NCBI RefSeq assembly: GCF_000165125.1
Contig: NZ_AEIU01000069.1
Span: forward strand, 124,001-188,000
Direction: 5' to 3'
DNA length: 64,000 nt
Source: Vibrio caribbeanicus ATCC BAA-2122
Lineage (GTDB): Bacteria; Pseudomonadota; Gammaproteobacteria; Enterobacterales; Vibrionaceae
The notes beneath the pieces are model-generated. The model searched no databases. It worked only from the letters and a program-made list of their open reading frames with translations, and had not been told where the DNA came from. Of the stretch, positions 18,254 through 28,329 are shown in pieces (positions within the stretch are counted from its first letter, which is position 1; every line of letters begins with the position of its first letter). Both the position numbers and the translations under genes were made by a program.

Positions 18254-19165
18254 TTAACTTTTTAAATAACGACGACTCTTTTTCTCTAGCGATTTAAAAG
18301 TAACCGACAAAGAGAGACACAGCAGAAAATAGAATAGGCCAATGATCAACCAAATTTCGAAAATAAGCCCAGATGAATTGGCAATTTCAGTACCAACGAA
18401 CGTCATCTCTTGAATCGAAATAAGTGAGACGATGGAAGTATCCTTAACTAAAGAAATCGCTTGTCCTGCAAGCGTTGGAGTGACAGAAGCAATGACTTGG
18501 GGTGCTATTATGTAGCGGTATTTGACCCAATTAGATAAACCAAGTGAGTCCGCTGCTTCCCATTGGCCTTTTGCAACCCCATCGAGTCCAGCGCGAATAA
18601 TTTCGGCAATATAAGCTGAGGATAGAAAGCCCACACAAAGCACCCCTGAAAGCAGGTTTTCCCAAAGGTTTGGAGGGCCGAAAAATATGAGTTGCCAAGA
18701 ACTTACTTCATCAGTGTTATCCCTCAATAAGCTATCTAGCCCTAATGCTGGGACAAGTTGGCTTGATACAAAGAAATAAAATATGAATATGAACACCAGT
18801 GGTGGAATGTTACGTATGAGATGAACAAATATACTCGCAGGTATTCTTAAAAATGATAGGGACGAGCGACGAGCGACACCAATTATAATGCCTAAAGTGA
18901 ATGCGAGTAGTATGCCGAAGATACTGATACGAATAGTGGAAATTAAGCCTTGAAAGAAATAAGGCAAACTTCCGTTTGAGCTAGAAACAAAGATCAGATC
19001 AAAGGCCTCATGCCAGCGCCAATGATAATTAATACCGACCGAAGATCGATAATAGAGCCAACTGACAAAGGTAGCTATTACGGCTATCAGTATTATATCG
19101 AGCCGATTAAACAGTGGATTTTTTAGTGAAGTCTTATGCCTATTCATGAAGCTGACTTTTCTCAT
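18254..19165 (-). CDS. Polar amino acid ABC transporter permease (second permease)
   Basis: The 303-residue inner membrane protein has the HisM/GlnP permease motif region (AEIIRAGLDGVAKGQWEAADSLG), which contains the EAA loop that contacts the ATPase. It is longer than the partner permease, with an extra N-terminal segment. The ATG at 19165 is preferred over a TTG two codons upstream. It is the last gene of the four-gene operon, separated from the binding protein gene by a GC-rich stem-loop that may lower its expression. Confidence 0.9.
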   Translation of the reverse strand: MRKVSFMNRHKTSLKNPLFNRLDIILIAVIATFVSWLYYRSSVGINYHWRWHEAFDLIFVSSSNGSLPYFFQGLISTIRISIFGILLAFTLGIIIGVARRSSLSFLRIPASIFVHLIRNIPPLVFIFIFYFFVSSQLVPALGLDSLLRDNTDEVSSWQLIFFGPPNLWENLLSGVLCVGFLSSAYIAEIIRAGLDGVAKGQWEAADSLGLSNWVKYRYIIAPQVIASVTPTLAGQAISLVKDTSIVSLISIQEMTFVGTEIANSSGLIFEIWLIIGLFYFLLCLSLSVTFKSLEKKSRRYLKS

Positions 19166-19190
19166 TATCAAAGTAAAATTTGTAAAAGGA

Positions 19191-19213
19191 TGCCTCGCGG
19201 TATTGGCGAGGCA
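19191..19213 (-). terminator. Intra-operon stem-loop after the binding-protein gene
   Basis: TGCCTCGC and GCGAGGCA form a perfect 8-bp GC-rich stem with a seven-base loop. It lies between the binding-protein stop (19220) and the second permease start (19165). Such hairpins often protect the mRNA of the abundant binding protein or partly terminate before the permease. The minus strand shows only a short T run after it. Confidence 0.6.
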
Positions 19214-19219
19214 GTAAAC

Positions 19220-20059
19220 TTATTGGCTTGCGGTCATTTGGTTCTGCCAATCTAAGGTTGAAAACCAATATTCATAACGTTCTTCTAACCAACCGTCTTT
19301 GGTTCGCTCAGCAATCCATTGATTGAAAAAATTTTGTTTATCGCTTTCTCCAAGCCGCACAGCGAAAGCTTCATTGCCTTTTGAAAGACGCTGCCCAAAA
19401 GGAAGGAAAAGCTGGTCCTTGTGCCTGATTGTTTCGAATTCAGGCTTCGGGCTTGAGGCAATTACAGCGTGCGCATTCCCGTTTAGGACTTCTTGGAACG
19501 CTTGTGAGTCATCATCAAACTGAAGAATTTTAGCTTTTGGGAATGTCTCTCTTGCCACTTGAACCGTATATGCACCTCTTCGAGCTGCTATTTTTATCCG
19601 TCGAGAATTAAAATCAGCCATTGATGAAAATCCATTCGCAAGTGCTTTGTTTGCCGCTAACTGTACCCCAGAATGTGAATAGGGGACTGAGAAAAGGATG
19701 CTTTTAGAACGCTCAGGGGTAACACTCATTCCGCCGATTATGACATCAAACTTTTTAGCCAAAAGAGCAGGTATGATACCGTCCCAAGCTGTCGGCACGA
19801 ATTCCACTTTCCAGCCAGAATCTTTTGCAAGCCTCTTGGCAACATCAATTTCGAAACCGATAAGGTCGCCTTGTTTGTTGCGCATTGCCCAAGGTACAAA
19901 GGTAGACATGCCAACTCTTATGGTTCCACGTTCATTTATTTTATCTAGGTTGGGTGTTGTCGTCGCGAAACTAGGAGAACAGACCAATACGGACACTGTT
20001 GCTGCAAGAAAGGCTAATTTTCGTATAAGAGCATTAAGTTTGATTCTGAAATTTTTCAT
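19220..20059 (-). CDS. Amino acid ABC transporter substrate-binding protein
   Basis: The 279-residue protein has a signal peptide (cut expected after SPSFA) and a family 3 solute-binding domain. Motifs visible are GTIRVGMSTFVPWAMRN, GFEIDVAKRLAKDSG and IGGMSVTPERSKSILFSVPY. It binds a polar amino acid in the periplasm and delivers it to the two permeases. The ligand is not readable from sequence. The gene begins 12 bp after the first permease stop. Confidence 0.9.
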   Translation of the reverse strand: MKNFRIKLNALIRKLAFLAATVSVLVCSPSFATTTPNLDKINERGTIRVGMSTFVPWAMRNKQGDLIGFEIDVAKRLAKDSGWKVEFVPTAWDGIIPALLAKKFDVIIGGMSVTPERSKSILFSVPYSHSGVQLAANKALANGFSSMADFNSRRIKIAARRGAYTVQVARETFPKAKILQFDDDSQAFQEVLNGNAHAVIASSPKPEFETIRHKDQLFLPFGQRLSKGNEAFAVRLGESDKQNFFNQWIAERTKDGWLEERYEYWFSTLDWQNQMTASQ

Positions 20060-20071
20060 TCTAGATCCCTA

Positions 20072-20866
20072 TTATTGCGCGCGCCAATGAGAGCCGAGCT
20101 TTGTTTCTAAAATTGATGATACGGCTGAAAGCGTTAATGTTAGCCCTAGATAGATTGCAGCAACAGTGAACCATATCTCAAATGGCATTGCTGTTTCTGA
20201 TACGATGTTTCGTGCTTCGGTAGTCAGGTCAAAAATAGCCATTACGCTTACTATTGAAGAATTCTTTACCAAAGAAACAACTTCATTAGCCAAAGGAGGT
20301 AATGTACGTTGAATGACTTGGGGTAGGATCACATCATAGAAGGTAAAAAATCGATTGAGTCCAAGAGATTTCGCTGCTTCGTATTGACCCTTAGGAATGC
20401 TGTTGAGGCCTGCTCTAAAAACTTCGGCCGTATAAGCACCTTGGAATAAAGCCAGCGCTACAATTGCTGTAGTAAAGCGGTCGAGCCCAATGATCGGGCC
20501 AAAAACAAAATAGAGTAGGTATATTTGTACCAGTAGGGGAGTATTTCTTATTAATTCAACGTAAAGCAATGCGATCCCTCTGCCAACTCGTGAGCTGGAG
20601 AGTCTTAAAAGCGCCGTAACCATACCGATAAGAAGTGTAAATAAAAGACTTATCATAGATATTTTAATTGTCACGGTCAGACCATCGATGAGCTCGGCGG
20701 GCCACCACTGTCCATCTTCATAAAATGCGATGAAGTCTGGGACGCGCTCCCATTGCCATTGATAGCCCATTGAGTTTGCTCCAGAAGACAAAAGCCAAGC
20801 TAAGCCAGCGAAAAGCACGAATATTTGCAAGGCTGCAGATAATACAGGTTTGATTAACTTTTTCAT
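20072..20866 (-). CDS. Polar amino acid ABC transporter permease (first permease)
   Basis: The 264-residue protein is an inner membrane permease with the HisQ/HisM signature AEVFRAGLNSIPKGQYEAAKSLG. Its ATG directly follows the TAA of the ATPase gene with no gap, so translation is probably coupled. It pairs with the second permease at 18254-19165 to form the channel. Confidence 0.9.
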   Translation of the reverse strand: MKKLIKPVLSAALQIFVLFAGLAWLLSSGANSMGYQWQWERVPDFIAFYEDGQWWPAELIDGLTVTIKISMISLLFTLLIGMVTALLRLSSSRVGRGIALLYVELIRNTPLLVQIYLLYFVFGPIIGLDRFTTAIVALALFQGAYTAEVFRAGLNSIPKGQYEAAKSLGLNRFFTFYDVILPQVIQRTLPPLANEVVSLVKNSSIVSVMAIFDLTTEARNIVSETAMPFEIWFTVAAIYLGLTLTLSAVSSILETKLGSHWRAQ

Positions 20867-21583
20867 TTAGTGGCTCAAAACCTGATCTAGGAAGGCACGA
20901 GTTCTCGGGCTTTGCGGGTGTTCAAATATTTCACTCGGGGTACCGACTTCAATAATTTCACCTTGGTCCATGAACACGACTCTATGCGCCACTCTCTTGG
21001 CAAAGCCCATTTCATGAGTGACGCACATCATAGTAATGCCATCTTGTGCAAGGTCGGTCATAACGTCTAATACTTCCTTAATTGTTTCTGGATCGAGAGC
21101 TGATGTTGGCTCATCGAATAAGAGAATGGATGGCTTCATGCACAAGGAACGTGCAATTGCGACTCTTTGTTGTTGTCCTCCCGAAAGCTGTGAAGGGTAT
21201 TTATCTGCTTGATCTTTAATATTAACTTTGGCTAAAAAGTGCAGAGCTATATCCGTGGCCTCTTCTTTTGAAAGGCCTAAGGTTCTTATGGGAGATAGCG
21301 TTAAGTTTTCAAGCACTGTTAGGTGGGGGAACAGGTTGAAGTGTTGGAATACCATCCCAACTTCACCTTGGTTTTGCTTTTTAGGAAGGCGGCCTAGTAC
21401 ATGTATATGCCCTTGTTCGACCTCCTCCAATTGATTGATGGTTCTAATTAATGTTGATTTACCTGAACCAGAAGGACCACATATGACAAAGATTTCGCCT
21501 TTCTTAACATTAAGATTGATATTCTTTAAGGCGTGATAGTTTCCGTACCACTTCTCGACATTGTTAAACTCTATGGCATTCAT
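20867..21583 (-). CDS. Amino acid ABC transporter ATP-binding protein
   Basis: The 238-residue cytoplasmic ATPase has Walker [10 protein letters not shown], the signature [15 protein letters not shown], Walker [15 protein letters not shown] and the switch His in VTHEMG. It is closest in style to GlnQ/HisP/ArtP. The ATG at 21583 is preferred; a TTG two codons upstream would also be in frame. It is the first gene of the operon ATPase-permease-binding protein-permease. Confidence 0.95.
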   Translation of the reverse strand: MNAIEFNNVEKWYGNYHALKNINLNVKKGEIFVICGPSGSGKSTLIRTINQLEEVEQGHIHVLGRLPKKQNQGEVGMVFQHFNLFPHLTVLENLTLSPIRTLGLSKEEATDIALHFLAKVNIKDQADKYPSQLSGGQQQRVAIARSLCMKPSILLFDEPTSALDPETIKEVLDVMTDLAQDGITMMCVTHEMGFAKRVAHRVVFMDQGEIIEVGTPSEIFEHPQSPRTRAFLDQVLSH

Positions 21584-22946
<1,363 letters not shown>

Positions 22947-22951
22947 CTTCT

Positions 22952-22983
22952 CTACAGTCACAGGCTTTAGCCTGTGACTGTAG
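22952..22983. terminator. Bidirectional terminator between aroG and the porin-like gene
   Basis: A perfect 15-bp stem (CTACAGTCACAGGCT and complement) with a two-base loop fills the whole gap and abuts the stop codon of the convergent gene. The T run is poor on both sides, so stem strength does the work. Confidence 0.75.
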
Positions 22984-23958
22984 CTATAAAAAGAAAGCAA
23001 CTCCTATCCCGATATTCACCTGATTTGAACCCACCAGAGGGTCAAGATGGTTAAGCTCGACTTGAACCGCTGACCAATCATTGATTTGGTAAGAACTCCC
23101 CAAATAAAGGTTGTGTTTACTCTTTTTGTCCTTTTGAGGTTGGATTTGAATCACAAATTCATAGCCACTAAACAATGTTAGCTCTTTAGTCCACTCCAAC
23201 CTGCCAGCGATGGCAACAGCGTGTGTGTAGGTTAAGTCTTTTTGATTTCTAGTCTCTTCACTTTTATTAAAATAGTAAGTTGAACCTAAACCTATATCTC
23301 CGCTGCTTATGATAGCTGTTAAATGAGAGTAGATGGACTCTTTCTGATAAAGGTTGTTTTGAGTTTTAGTAGCCCCAACACCACCTCTAATGGTTGTATC
23401 AGCCAACTTTAATTGACCAAAAAACTCGTGTAATGATTGGTCTTGTTGATTGTTTTTTAGACCATATGTCATGTTCAACGAAAAGAGTTCATTGCTGTAA
23501 ACATATTTTAGTGTCTCTCTTTTCGCCCCGATTAAGTTAAGGTTTGACTGCCCGCCAAAGATTTGCGAAAAATCAACGCCATTTAGATTCTCTGATGAAG
23601 TAGTGTGTTTTCCATAAGTTAACGAACCAAATGACTCTTTTCCTACTCCAAAGTAATATTGTGAAATCGAGAATTGATCTTCGTTTCTCTCTTCGTCGAC
23701 TTTGACTTCAGCCTCTGTACCTGATGATATAAAGGTTGAGTCGGTAACAAAGTACTTAGCTTTTAGTGCAAGGTCAGAGTCACCAAAAGAGAACTCATTT
23801 TTTTTTCTATTGCTCATTAGTGCTTTTGCGTGAATCTTCCCACTTGTTGCGAGATAGGCTCGCTCATTATCGATGAACTCGAAGGCGAACAAAACAGGTG
23901 AAAAAAATATCGATAAAACTATGAGGCTTTTCAGTTTTCCTAATGTTCCTTTGTCCAT
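22984..23958 (-). CDS. Porin-like outer membrane protein
   Basis: The 324-residue product has a signal peptide (hydrophobic 11-24, cut near LFAFE), repeated amphipathic beta strands, the segment SISQYYFGVGKESFGSLTYGKH that matches the Gram-negative porin strand/loop pattern, and a C-terminal Phe-Leu (GVAFFL). It is less typical than the porin at 5725 and shares only general layout with it. Substrate unknown. It is convergent with aroG and ends immediately next to the shared terminator. Confidence 0.75.
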   Translation of the reverse strand: MDKGTLGKLKSLIVLSIFFSPVLFAFEFIDNERAYLATSGKIHAKALMSNRKKNEFSFGDSDLALKAKYFVTDSTFISSGTEAEVKVDEERNEDQFSISQYYFGVGKESFGSLTYGKHTTSSENLNGVDFSQIFGGQSNLNLIGAKRETLKYVYSNELFSLNMTYGLKNNQQDQSLHEFFGQLKLADTTIRGGVGATKTQNNLYQKESIYSHLTAIISSGDIGLGSTYYFNKSEETRNQKDLTYTHAVAIAGRLEWTKELTLFSGYEFVIQIQPQKDKKSKHNLYLGSSYQINDWSAVQVELNHLDPLVGSNQVNIGIGVAFFL

Positions 23959-24392
23959 CTCTATCCAACATATTATTCAGTTTAGAATCATCGCGTAATA
24001 ACTACACTCAAACATCAAGGTATTATTTGGGTGTAAAAAACTTGAAGCAGAATAATAAGTTAGATTTACTAATAGGTAAGTCTTATCTTTGAGATAATGG
24101 ATTTTTTATCAAAACTAAGATCTTTTCTTTGAATGTAGATAGCGAAGAATGTTTAACAAATGATGTAAGTATTCAATTGGCGTTAGGGTGTTAGGTTAAA
24201 TGAAAATAATTTGTTTTCTGAGGATGAGCTATCAGGCAGACTCATTGTCAAATCGCATTTAAATCACTCGCTATTGCAGCGTGTTATCTCACTGGTATCC
24301 GATTTCTTTATAAGGCCTAGAGAACTGCGTTGAAGTTACTTTGGTGGATACAGCGGTGAAGAACAGTACCTTTGTTCTTCACCGCTTCTCAA
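23959..24392. other. Intergenic region, no gene seen
   Basis: The 434 bases between the porin-like gene start and the YjiH-family gene end are AT-rich and hold no supportable reading frame. The only clear structure is the inverted repeat at 24353-24385. Confidence 0.4.
24353..24385 (-). terminator. Perfect 13-bp inverted repeat after the YjiH-family gene
   Basis: GCGGTGAAGAACA pairs exactly with TGTTCTTCACCGC across a seven-base loop. It starts eight bases after the gene stop on the minus strand. No T run follows on either strand, so it may be a transcript-end stem-loop and not a classic terminator. Confidence 0.6.
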
Positions 24393-25763
24393 TCAGAAGA
24401 TAAGGTGAGCCATTGCGGCAATGACAGGTAATGTAATGAGTGTTCGAAGGATAAATATGGCGAACAGTTCAAAAATATTGACGGGTATTTTACTCCCGAG
24501 TAGCAGCGCACCGACTTCTGACATATAGATTAGCTGAGTAACAGACATAGCTGCAATTACAAACCGTGTCATCTCGTTGTCGATTGAAGCGGCTAAAATC
24601 GCCGGAATAAACATATCGGCGAAACCAACAACGATGGTTTCAGAAGCTTTGACTGCCTCCGGTATGCCAAGCATCTCTAAAAAGGGAATAAATGGCTGAC
24701 CTAATGTGCTAAATAGCGATGTGTACTCAGCAATAACTAAGGCGATTGTACCTAATCCCATGACAACCGGCAGAACGCCAAATACCATATCTATTGCATT
24801 GTGAACGCCTTCTTTGAAAACACCTTTGAATGACTTAACTTGAGATGATTTCTTTAGAGCTTGCTCCATACCCCAAGAGAAAGTGGAGTGACCTACCGGG
24901 ATAGCATCAGCATCTTGAGCGGGTTTTGAGCCATCAATAAAGGTGTTTTTCTTCAGGCTAAGTGGAGGTAAACGTGGAATGATAATAGCAGCTACTATAC
25001 CAGCAAGACACACTGTACCGTAAAAAGGTAAGAATAGATGTTCTAGATTGACTTGTGCTATCACAACTAGACTGAATGTAATCGATACAGCAGAAAACGT
25101 TGTGCCAACTACCGCAGCCTCTCGTTGTGTATAAAATTTATTTTCGTATTGTTTACTCGTAAGTAGTATGCCGACCGAGCCATCGCCCAACCATGAGGCC
25201 ATACAGTCAATTGCACTTCTTCCCGGTAAGTTAAATACTGGACGCATCACTTTACTTAATAGGGTTCCGAACAGCTCAAGTAGTCCAAAGTTGAGTAACA
25301 GAGGAAGTAGTAACCCTGCGAAGATAAATACCGAAAAGAGTGTCGGTAGAAGCCCTTCTAAAACAAGTCCGCCAGTATTTTCTTCCCATATCGCCTTTGG
25401 ACCGATTTGGAAGTAGGTCATAACTACCGCAGCCCCCCCAATTAGTCTGACACATAACCATAGCATGTTTGGGTTGAACAACGCGTTTAAAAAGGCATCG
25501 TTGGCTATAATTGACGGTGTGTGAAGTTTACAAATTAATGACGTGAACGCCATAAAAGCAATAATTGCTGTGATGAGGCTAACCATATGGTCGCCCAATA
25601 GTGCCTGAATTGATTTTGCCAGCACGGCAACGGGTATGGTTATGTCTCCATCATAACTAATTGGAGCCATGAACAGGAAGAGACCGATAATAGAGGGGAT
25701 AAGGAACATCCAAAAACTGCTTTTGTTTCTCGGTTGTTCTGCTGACTGAGCACTATTTTGCAT
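24393..25763 (-). CDS. YjiH-family membrane protein with nucleoside-recognition (Gate) domains
   Basis: The 456-residue protein has about ten to twelve membrane helices and the family-typical segments SIIGLFLFMAPISYDGD, NLPGRSAIDCMASWLGDGSVG and VVGFADMFIPAILAASI. YjiH proteins carry two Gate-type domains and are thought to transport a small molecule; the substrate is not established. A flexible hydrophilic loop lies around residues 265-300. It is a single-gene unit on the minus strand. Confidence 0.8.
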   Translation of the reverse strand: MQNSAQSAEQPRNKSSFWMFLIPSIIGLFLFMAPISYDGDITIPVAVLAKSIQALLGDHMVSLITAIIAFMAFTSLICKLHTPSIIANDAFLNALFNPNMLWLCVRLIGGAAVVMTYFQIGPKAIWEENTGGLVLEGLLPTLFSVFIFAGLLLPLLLNFGLLELFGTLLSKVMRPVFNLPGRSAIDCMASWLGDGSVGILLTSKQYENKFYTQREAAVVGTTFSAVSITFSLVVIAQVNLEHLFLPFYGTVCLAGIVAAIIIPRLPPLSLKKNTFIDGSKPAQDADAIPVGHSTFSWGMEQALKKSSQVKSFKGVFKEGVHNAIDMVFGVLPVVMGLGTIALVIAEYTSLFSTLGQPFIPFLEMLGIPEAVKASETIVVGFADMFIPAILAASIDNEMTRFVIAAMSVTQLIYMSEVGALLLGSKIPVNIFELFAIFILRTLITLPVIAAMAHLIF

Positions 25764-26136
25764 ACATTTCTCGAATTACTACTAGTTAAATATCTATCAC
25801 CAGCATGAGCTGGATATATATTCACTAAACTTCCATATATTATCAAACGGGCAAGGTTAACCGTTTCATTGCTTCCTTGCAATACTATTCAATAAATTAT
25901 GCTAAATATTCAAAATAAAACATTGAATATTTTTAATTTAGTGGCTAAATGTGTCGAGGATGTTAATTTGTTTATCTTAATGTTTCAAGGGAGAGAAGCA
26001 CATTATTTACGTTTCTGTTAAGTCAGAGGTTAACAGCTTGAACTTAATCACGTGCTGAGTTTTTTGTTTTAGTCTTTGTTTGCTTGTATCTTTAATAAGA
26101 GGTTACTTGGGTATATAGGTCTAAAAATCATACGCT
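25764..26136. other. Divergent intergenic region, no gene seen
   Basis: The 373 bases separate the YjiH-family gene from the anchored unknown gene. A small CCAGC-ATGA-GCTGG hairpin lies near 25799-25812. No reading frame or clear promoter could be supported. Confidence 0.35.
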
Positions 26137-26715
26137 ATGAGAATTCCTCTAATATTGTCACTACCTATCATGCTGTTAGTTGCTGTCATAATCGCGGCAG
26201 TATATCGGTTGAGTATTGGTGATGAAGTGATCCTGACAAAGTTTTCCAACCAGACGAATACCAATGATGTTGTGATGTTATCGCTGTTTCAAATAGAGAC
26301 ACCTAACAAATGGGTAATAGAGGTACCAAGGCGAGCTGTTCGTACTTTGGTGGACTACAACCCAGTCGATGAAACAGTATATGGCATTTATCGATATGGT
26401 ACGGTTAGTGGTCAAATTTCTATTTTGAGCAATCACATAAAGAAAATAGATAGTTCAACGTTCTTTTTCTTTTTTGATGTGGTTGAAAAAGATCAGAGTA
26501 AGACATACGCGGCACTTGCTTTTTTTGATGAAATGAGAAGACGGCTATTCAGCGATCAAGCTCTCTTATTAGGGAGTGATATTGTGATTGAAAAGGTCCA
26601 TTATGATGAAAAAGACATCATTTTGATAGATTTTGAAACTGTAAGTGAGCCAAACATAGATCAATCACTCCGAGTGGCTATTTTGGATGGCAAAACTTTA
26701 GTGAAACACAATTAA
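26137..26715 (+). CDS. Unknown protein with N-terminal membrane anchor
   Basis: The 192-residue protein has one hydrophobic helix (residues 4-24) followed by a soluble, mixed alpha/beta domain outside the cytoplasmic membrane. A run of Phe residues (SSTFFFFFDVVEK, about residue 110) is unusual. I do not recognise the family. No ribosome site is obvious before the ATG. It precedes the M23 endopeptidase by 240 bp on the same strand, with no sign of co-transcription. Confidence 0.6.
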   Translation: MRIPLILSLPIMLLVAVIIAAVYRLSIGDEVILTKFSNQTNTNDVVMLSLFQIETPNKWVIEVPRRAVRTLVDYNPVDETVYGIYRYGTVSGQISILSNHIKKIDSSTFFFFFDVVEKDQSKTYAALAFFDEMRRRLFSDQALLLGSDIVIEKVHYDEKDIILIDFETVSEPNIDQSLRVAILDGKTLVKHN

Positions 26716-26955
26716 AAGTTTATGACCGAATCATAATTGCCTGAGTAGGTGTTACTGAGTTAGATCGGCTTAAGAGGTATTGATAGGCTCAATTTATGAT
26801 GCCGAAGCATAGAAGAACTAAGCATTAATCACTAAAAAATGCCAATTACACTAGTTCTTTTGTTTTTTTTGCTAGTAATTTTGCATTGAAAAGGTGACAA
26901 GTTCTATATAAATACGTACTCTTACGCTTTTGTTTAATACGATGCAATAGGTCAC

Positions 26956-28266
26956 ATGGTGCTGTCGACACGTTTGAAATCTAGATTCCAAGGGCTGTCA
27001 AGATCGAGGAAGATCATGGTATTGAGTATTCCTGTTCTTCTCGCTGCCGTTATATCAGGCGCTCAAAAAAATGACAGATATCATAAAACGATTGAACTGT
27101 CTCTCCCAGACTCATCCCTAGCTTTAGAGTCTTCTCCGACCAATGAGTCGTCATACCACCACCCTGATTATGAGTATGTCATACAGAGAGGAGACAGCTT
27201 AAGCAAAATTTTTGAACAGCTGGGTTTTGGATATAGTGACCTAATGAGGATCATGGAAACCGATCTCAATTATCTCGCTCTAGATACATTAAGACCAGGG
27301 AATACTTTGCGCTTTTGGCGAGACGACAAAAATACCCACCTAGAGAAGATGGAACTTGAGTTTAGTTTGGTTGACAGGGCGGTTTACCAGCGACTAGATG
27401 ATGGTAATTATGAATTTTCCGATATAAAAATTCCGGGAGAGTGGAAATCTTTTCCTCTGGTAGGTCAGATAAAAGGCAGTTTTTCTCAGTCTGTCAATTC
27501 TATGGGGCTTGGAAAGTCGGAAATAGAGCAAGTAGTTGGTTTGTTGAAAGATAAAATCAACTTCGGTCGTGATTTACGTGCTGGGGACAAATTTGAGGTC
27601 GTTCAATCTCGCCAGTTTGTTGGTAACACCTCAACAGGTAATACAGAGATCCAAGCTATTAAGATATTCAACCGTGGACAAGTTTATTCGGCGTATTTGC
27701 ACAGCGATGGCCAGTACTACGACGAAAATGGCGACAGTCTACAGCGAGCTTTCCAAAGAGAGCCTGTAAATGGGCGTTATCGAATGAGTTCTGGTTTTAA
27801 CCCAAGGCGTAAGCACCCGGTCACTGGAAGAATCTCACCTCACAACGGAACAGACTGGGCGACTCCAACTGGAACACCTATTGTTTCGACAGGTGATGGA
27901 GTGGTTATTATGACTCGAAAGCACCCGTATGCAGGTAACTATGTTGTTATAGAACATGGCAGTCGATACAAAACTCGTTACTTACACCTCAGTAAGATCC
28001 TTGTTAGAAAAGGTCAAAAAGTATCGCGAGGCCAAAGAATAGGTCTATCTGGTGCGACGGGTAGAGTCACTGGACCACACATACACTATGAACTCATCGA
28101 TAGAGGCAGACCAGTCAATGCGTTAACCGCAAATATTCCAATGGCTCAGTCTGTACCAAAAAGCCAAATGGTCGAATTTGAGCGTAATCGCTATAAAATG
28201 GATAAAATGCTTAAAGTTAAAGAAATTGAGCTTGCTCAACTTGAAGGCGGTAACGCTTCGGGATAA
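26956..28266 (+). CDS. M23-family peptidoglycan DD-endopeptidase (ShyA/MepM-like)
   Basis: The 436-residue protein has an N-terminal membrane anchor (19-38), a LysM/OapA-type segment (YVIQRGDSLSKIFEQLG, about 74-122), a linker and a C-terminal LytM domain. Zinc ligands are visible: His296 and Asp300 in HNGTDW, and His375/His377 in HIHYEL. These enzymes cut D-Ala-mDAP crosslinks to let the wall grow. The layout matches the Vibrio Shy enzymes; which paralogue this is was not resolved. A bidirectional terminator follows. Confidence 0.9.
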   Translation: MVLSTRLKSRFQGLSRSRKIMVLSIPVLLAAVISGAQKNDRYHKTIELSLPDSSLALESSPTNESSYHHPDYEYVIQRGDSLSKIFEQLGFGYSDLMRIMETDLNYLALDTLRPGNTLRFWRDDKNTHLEKMELEFSLVDRAVYQRLDDGNYEFSDIKIPGEWKSFPLVGQIKGSFSQSVNSMGLGKSEIEQVVGLLKDKINFGRDLRAGDKFEVVQSRQFVGNTSTGNTEIQAIKIFNRGQVYSAYLHSDGQYYDENGDSLQRAFQREPVNGRYRMSSGFNPRRKHPVTGRISPHNGTDWATPTGTPIVSTGDGVVIMTRKHPYAGNYVVIEHGSRYKTRYLHLSKILVRKGQKVSRGQRIGLSGATGRVTGPHIHYELIDRGRPVNALTANIPMAQSVPKSQMVEFERNRYKMDKMLKVKEIELAQLEGGNASG

Positions 28267-28278
28267 AAAGTATCCATT

Positions 28279-28306
28279 AAAAAGGCCTCCATATGGAAGC
28301 CTTTTT
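28279..28306. terminator. Bidirectional Rho-independent terminator
   Basis: AAAAAGGC and GCCTTTTT close a stem that continues with TCC/GGA after one mismatch. T runs occur on both strands, serving the endopeptidase gene and the convergent ppsA. Confidence 0.85.
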
Positions 28307-28329
28307 AATCCTATTAGCGCTAAGTCCGA

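Noticed and set aside
19698-20090. 130-residue plus-strand reading frame
   Set aside because: It is antisense to the amino acid binding protein gene and shows no protein family.
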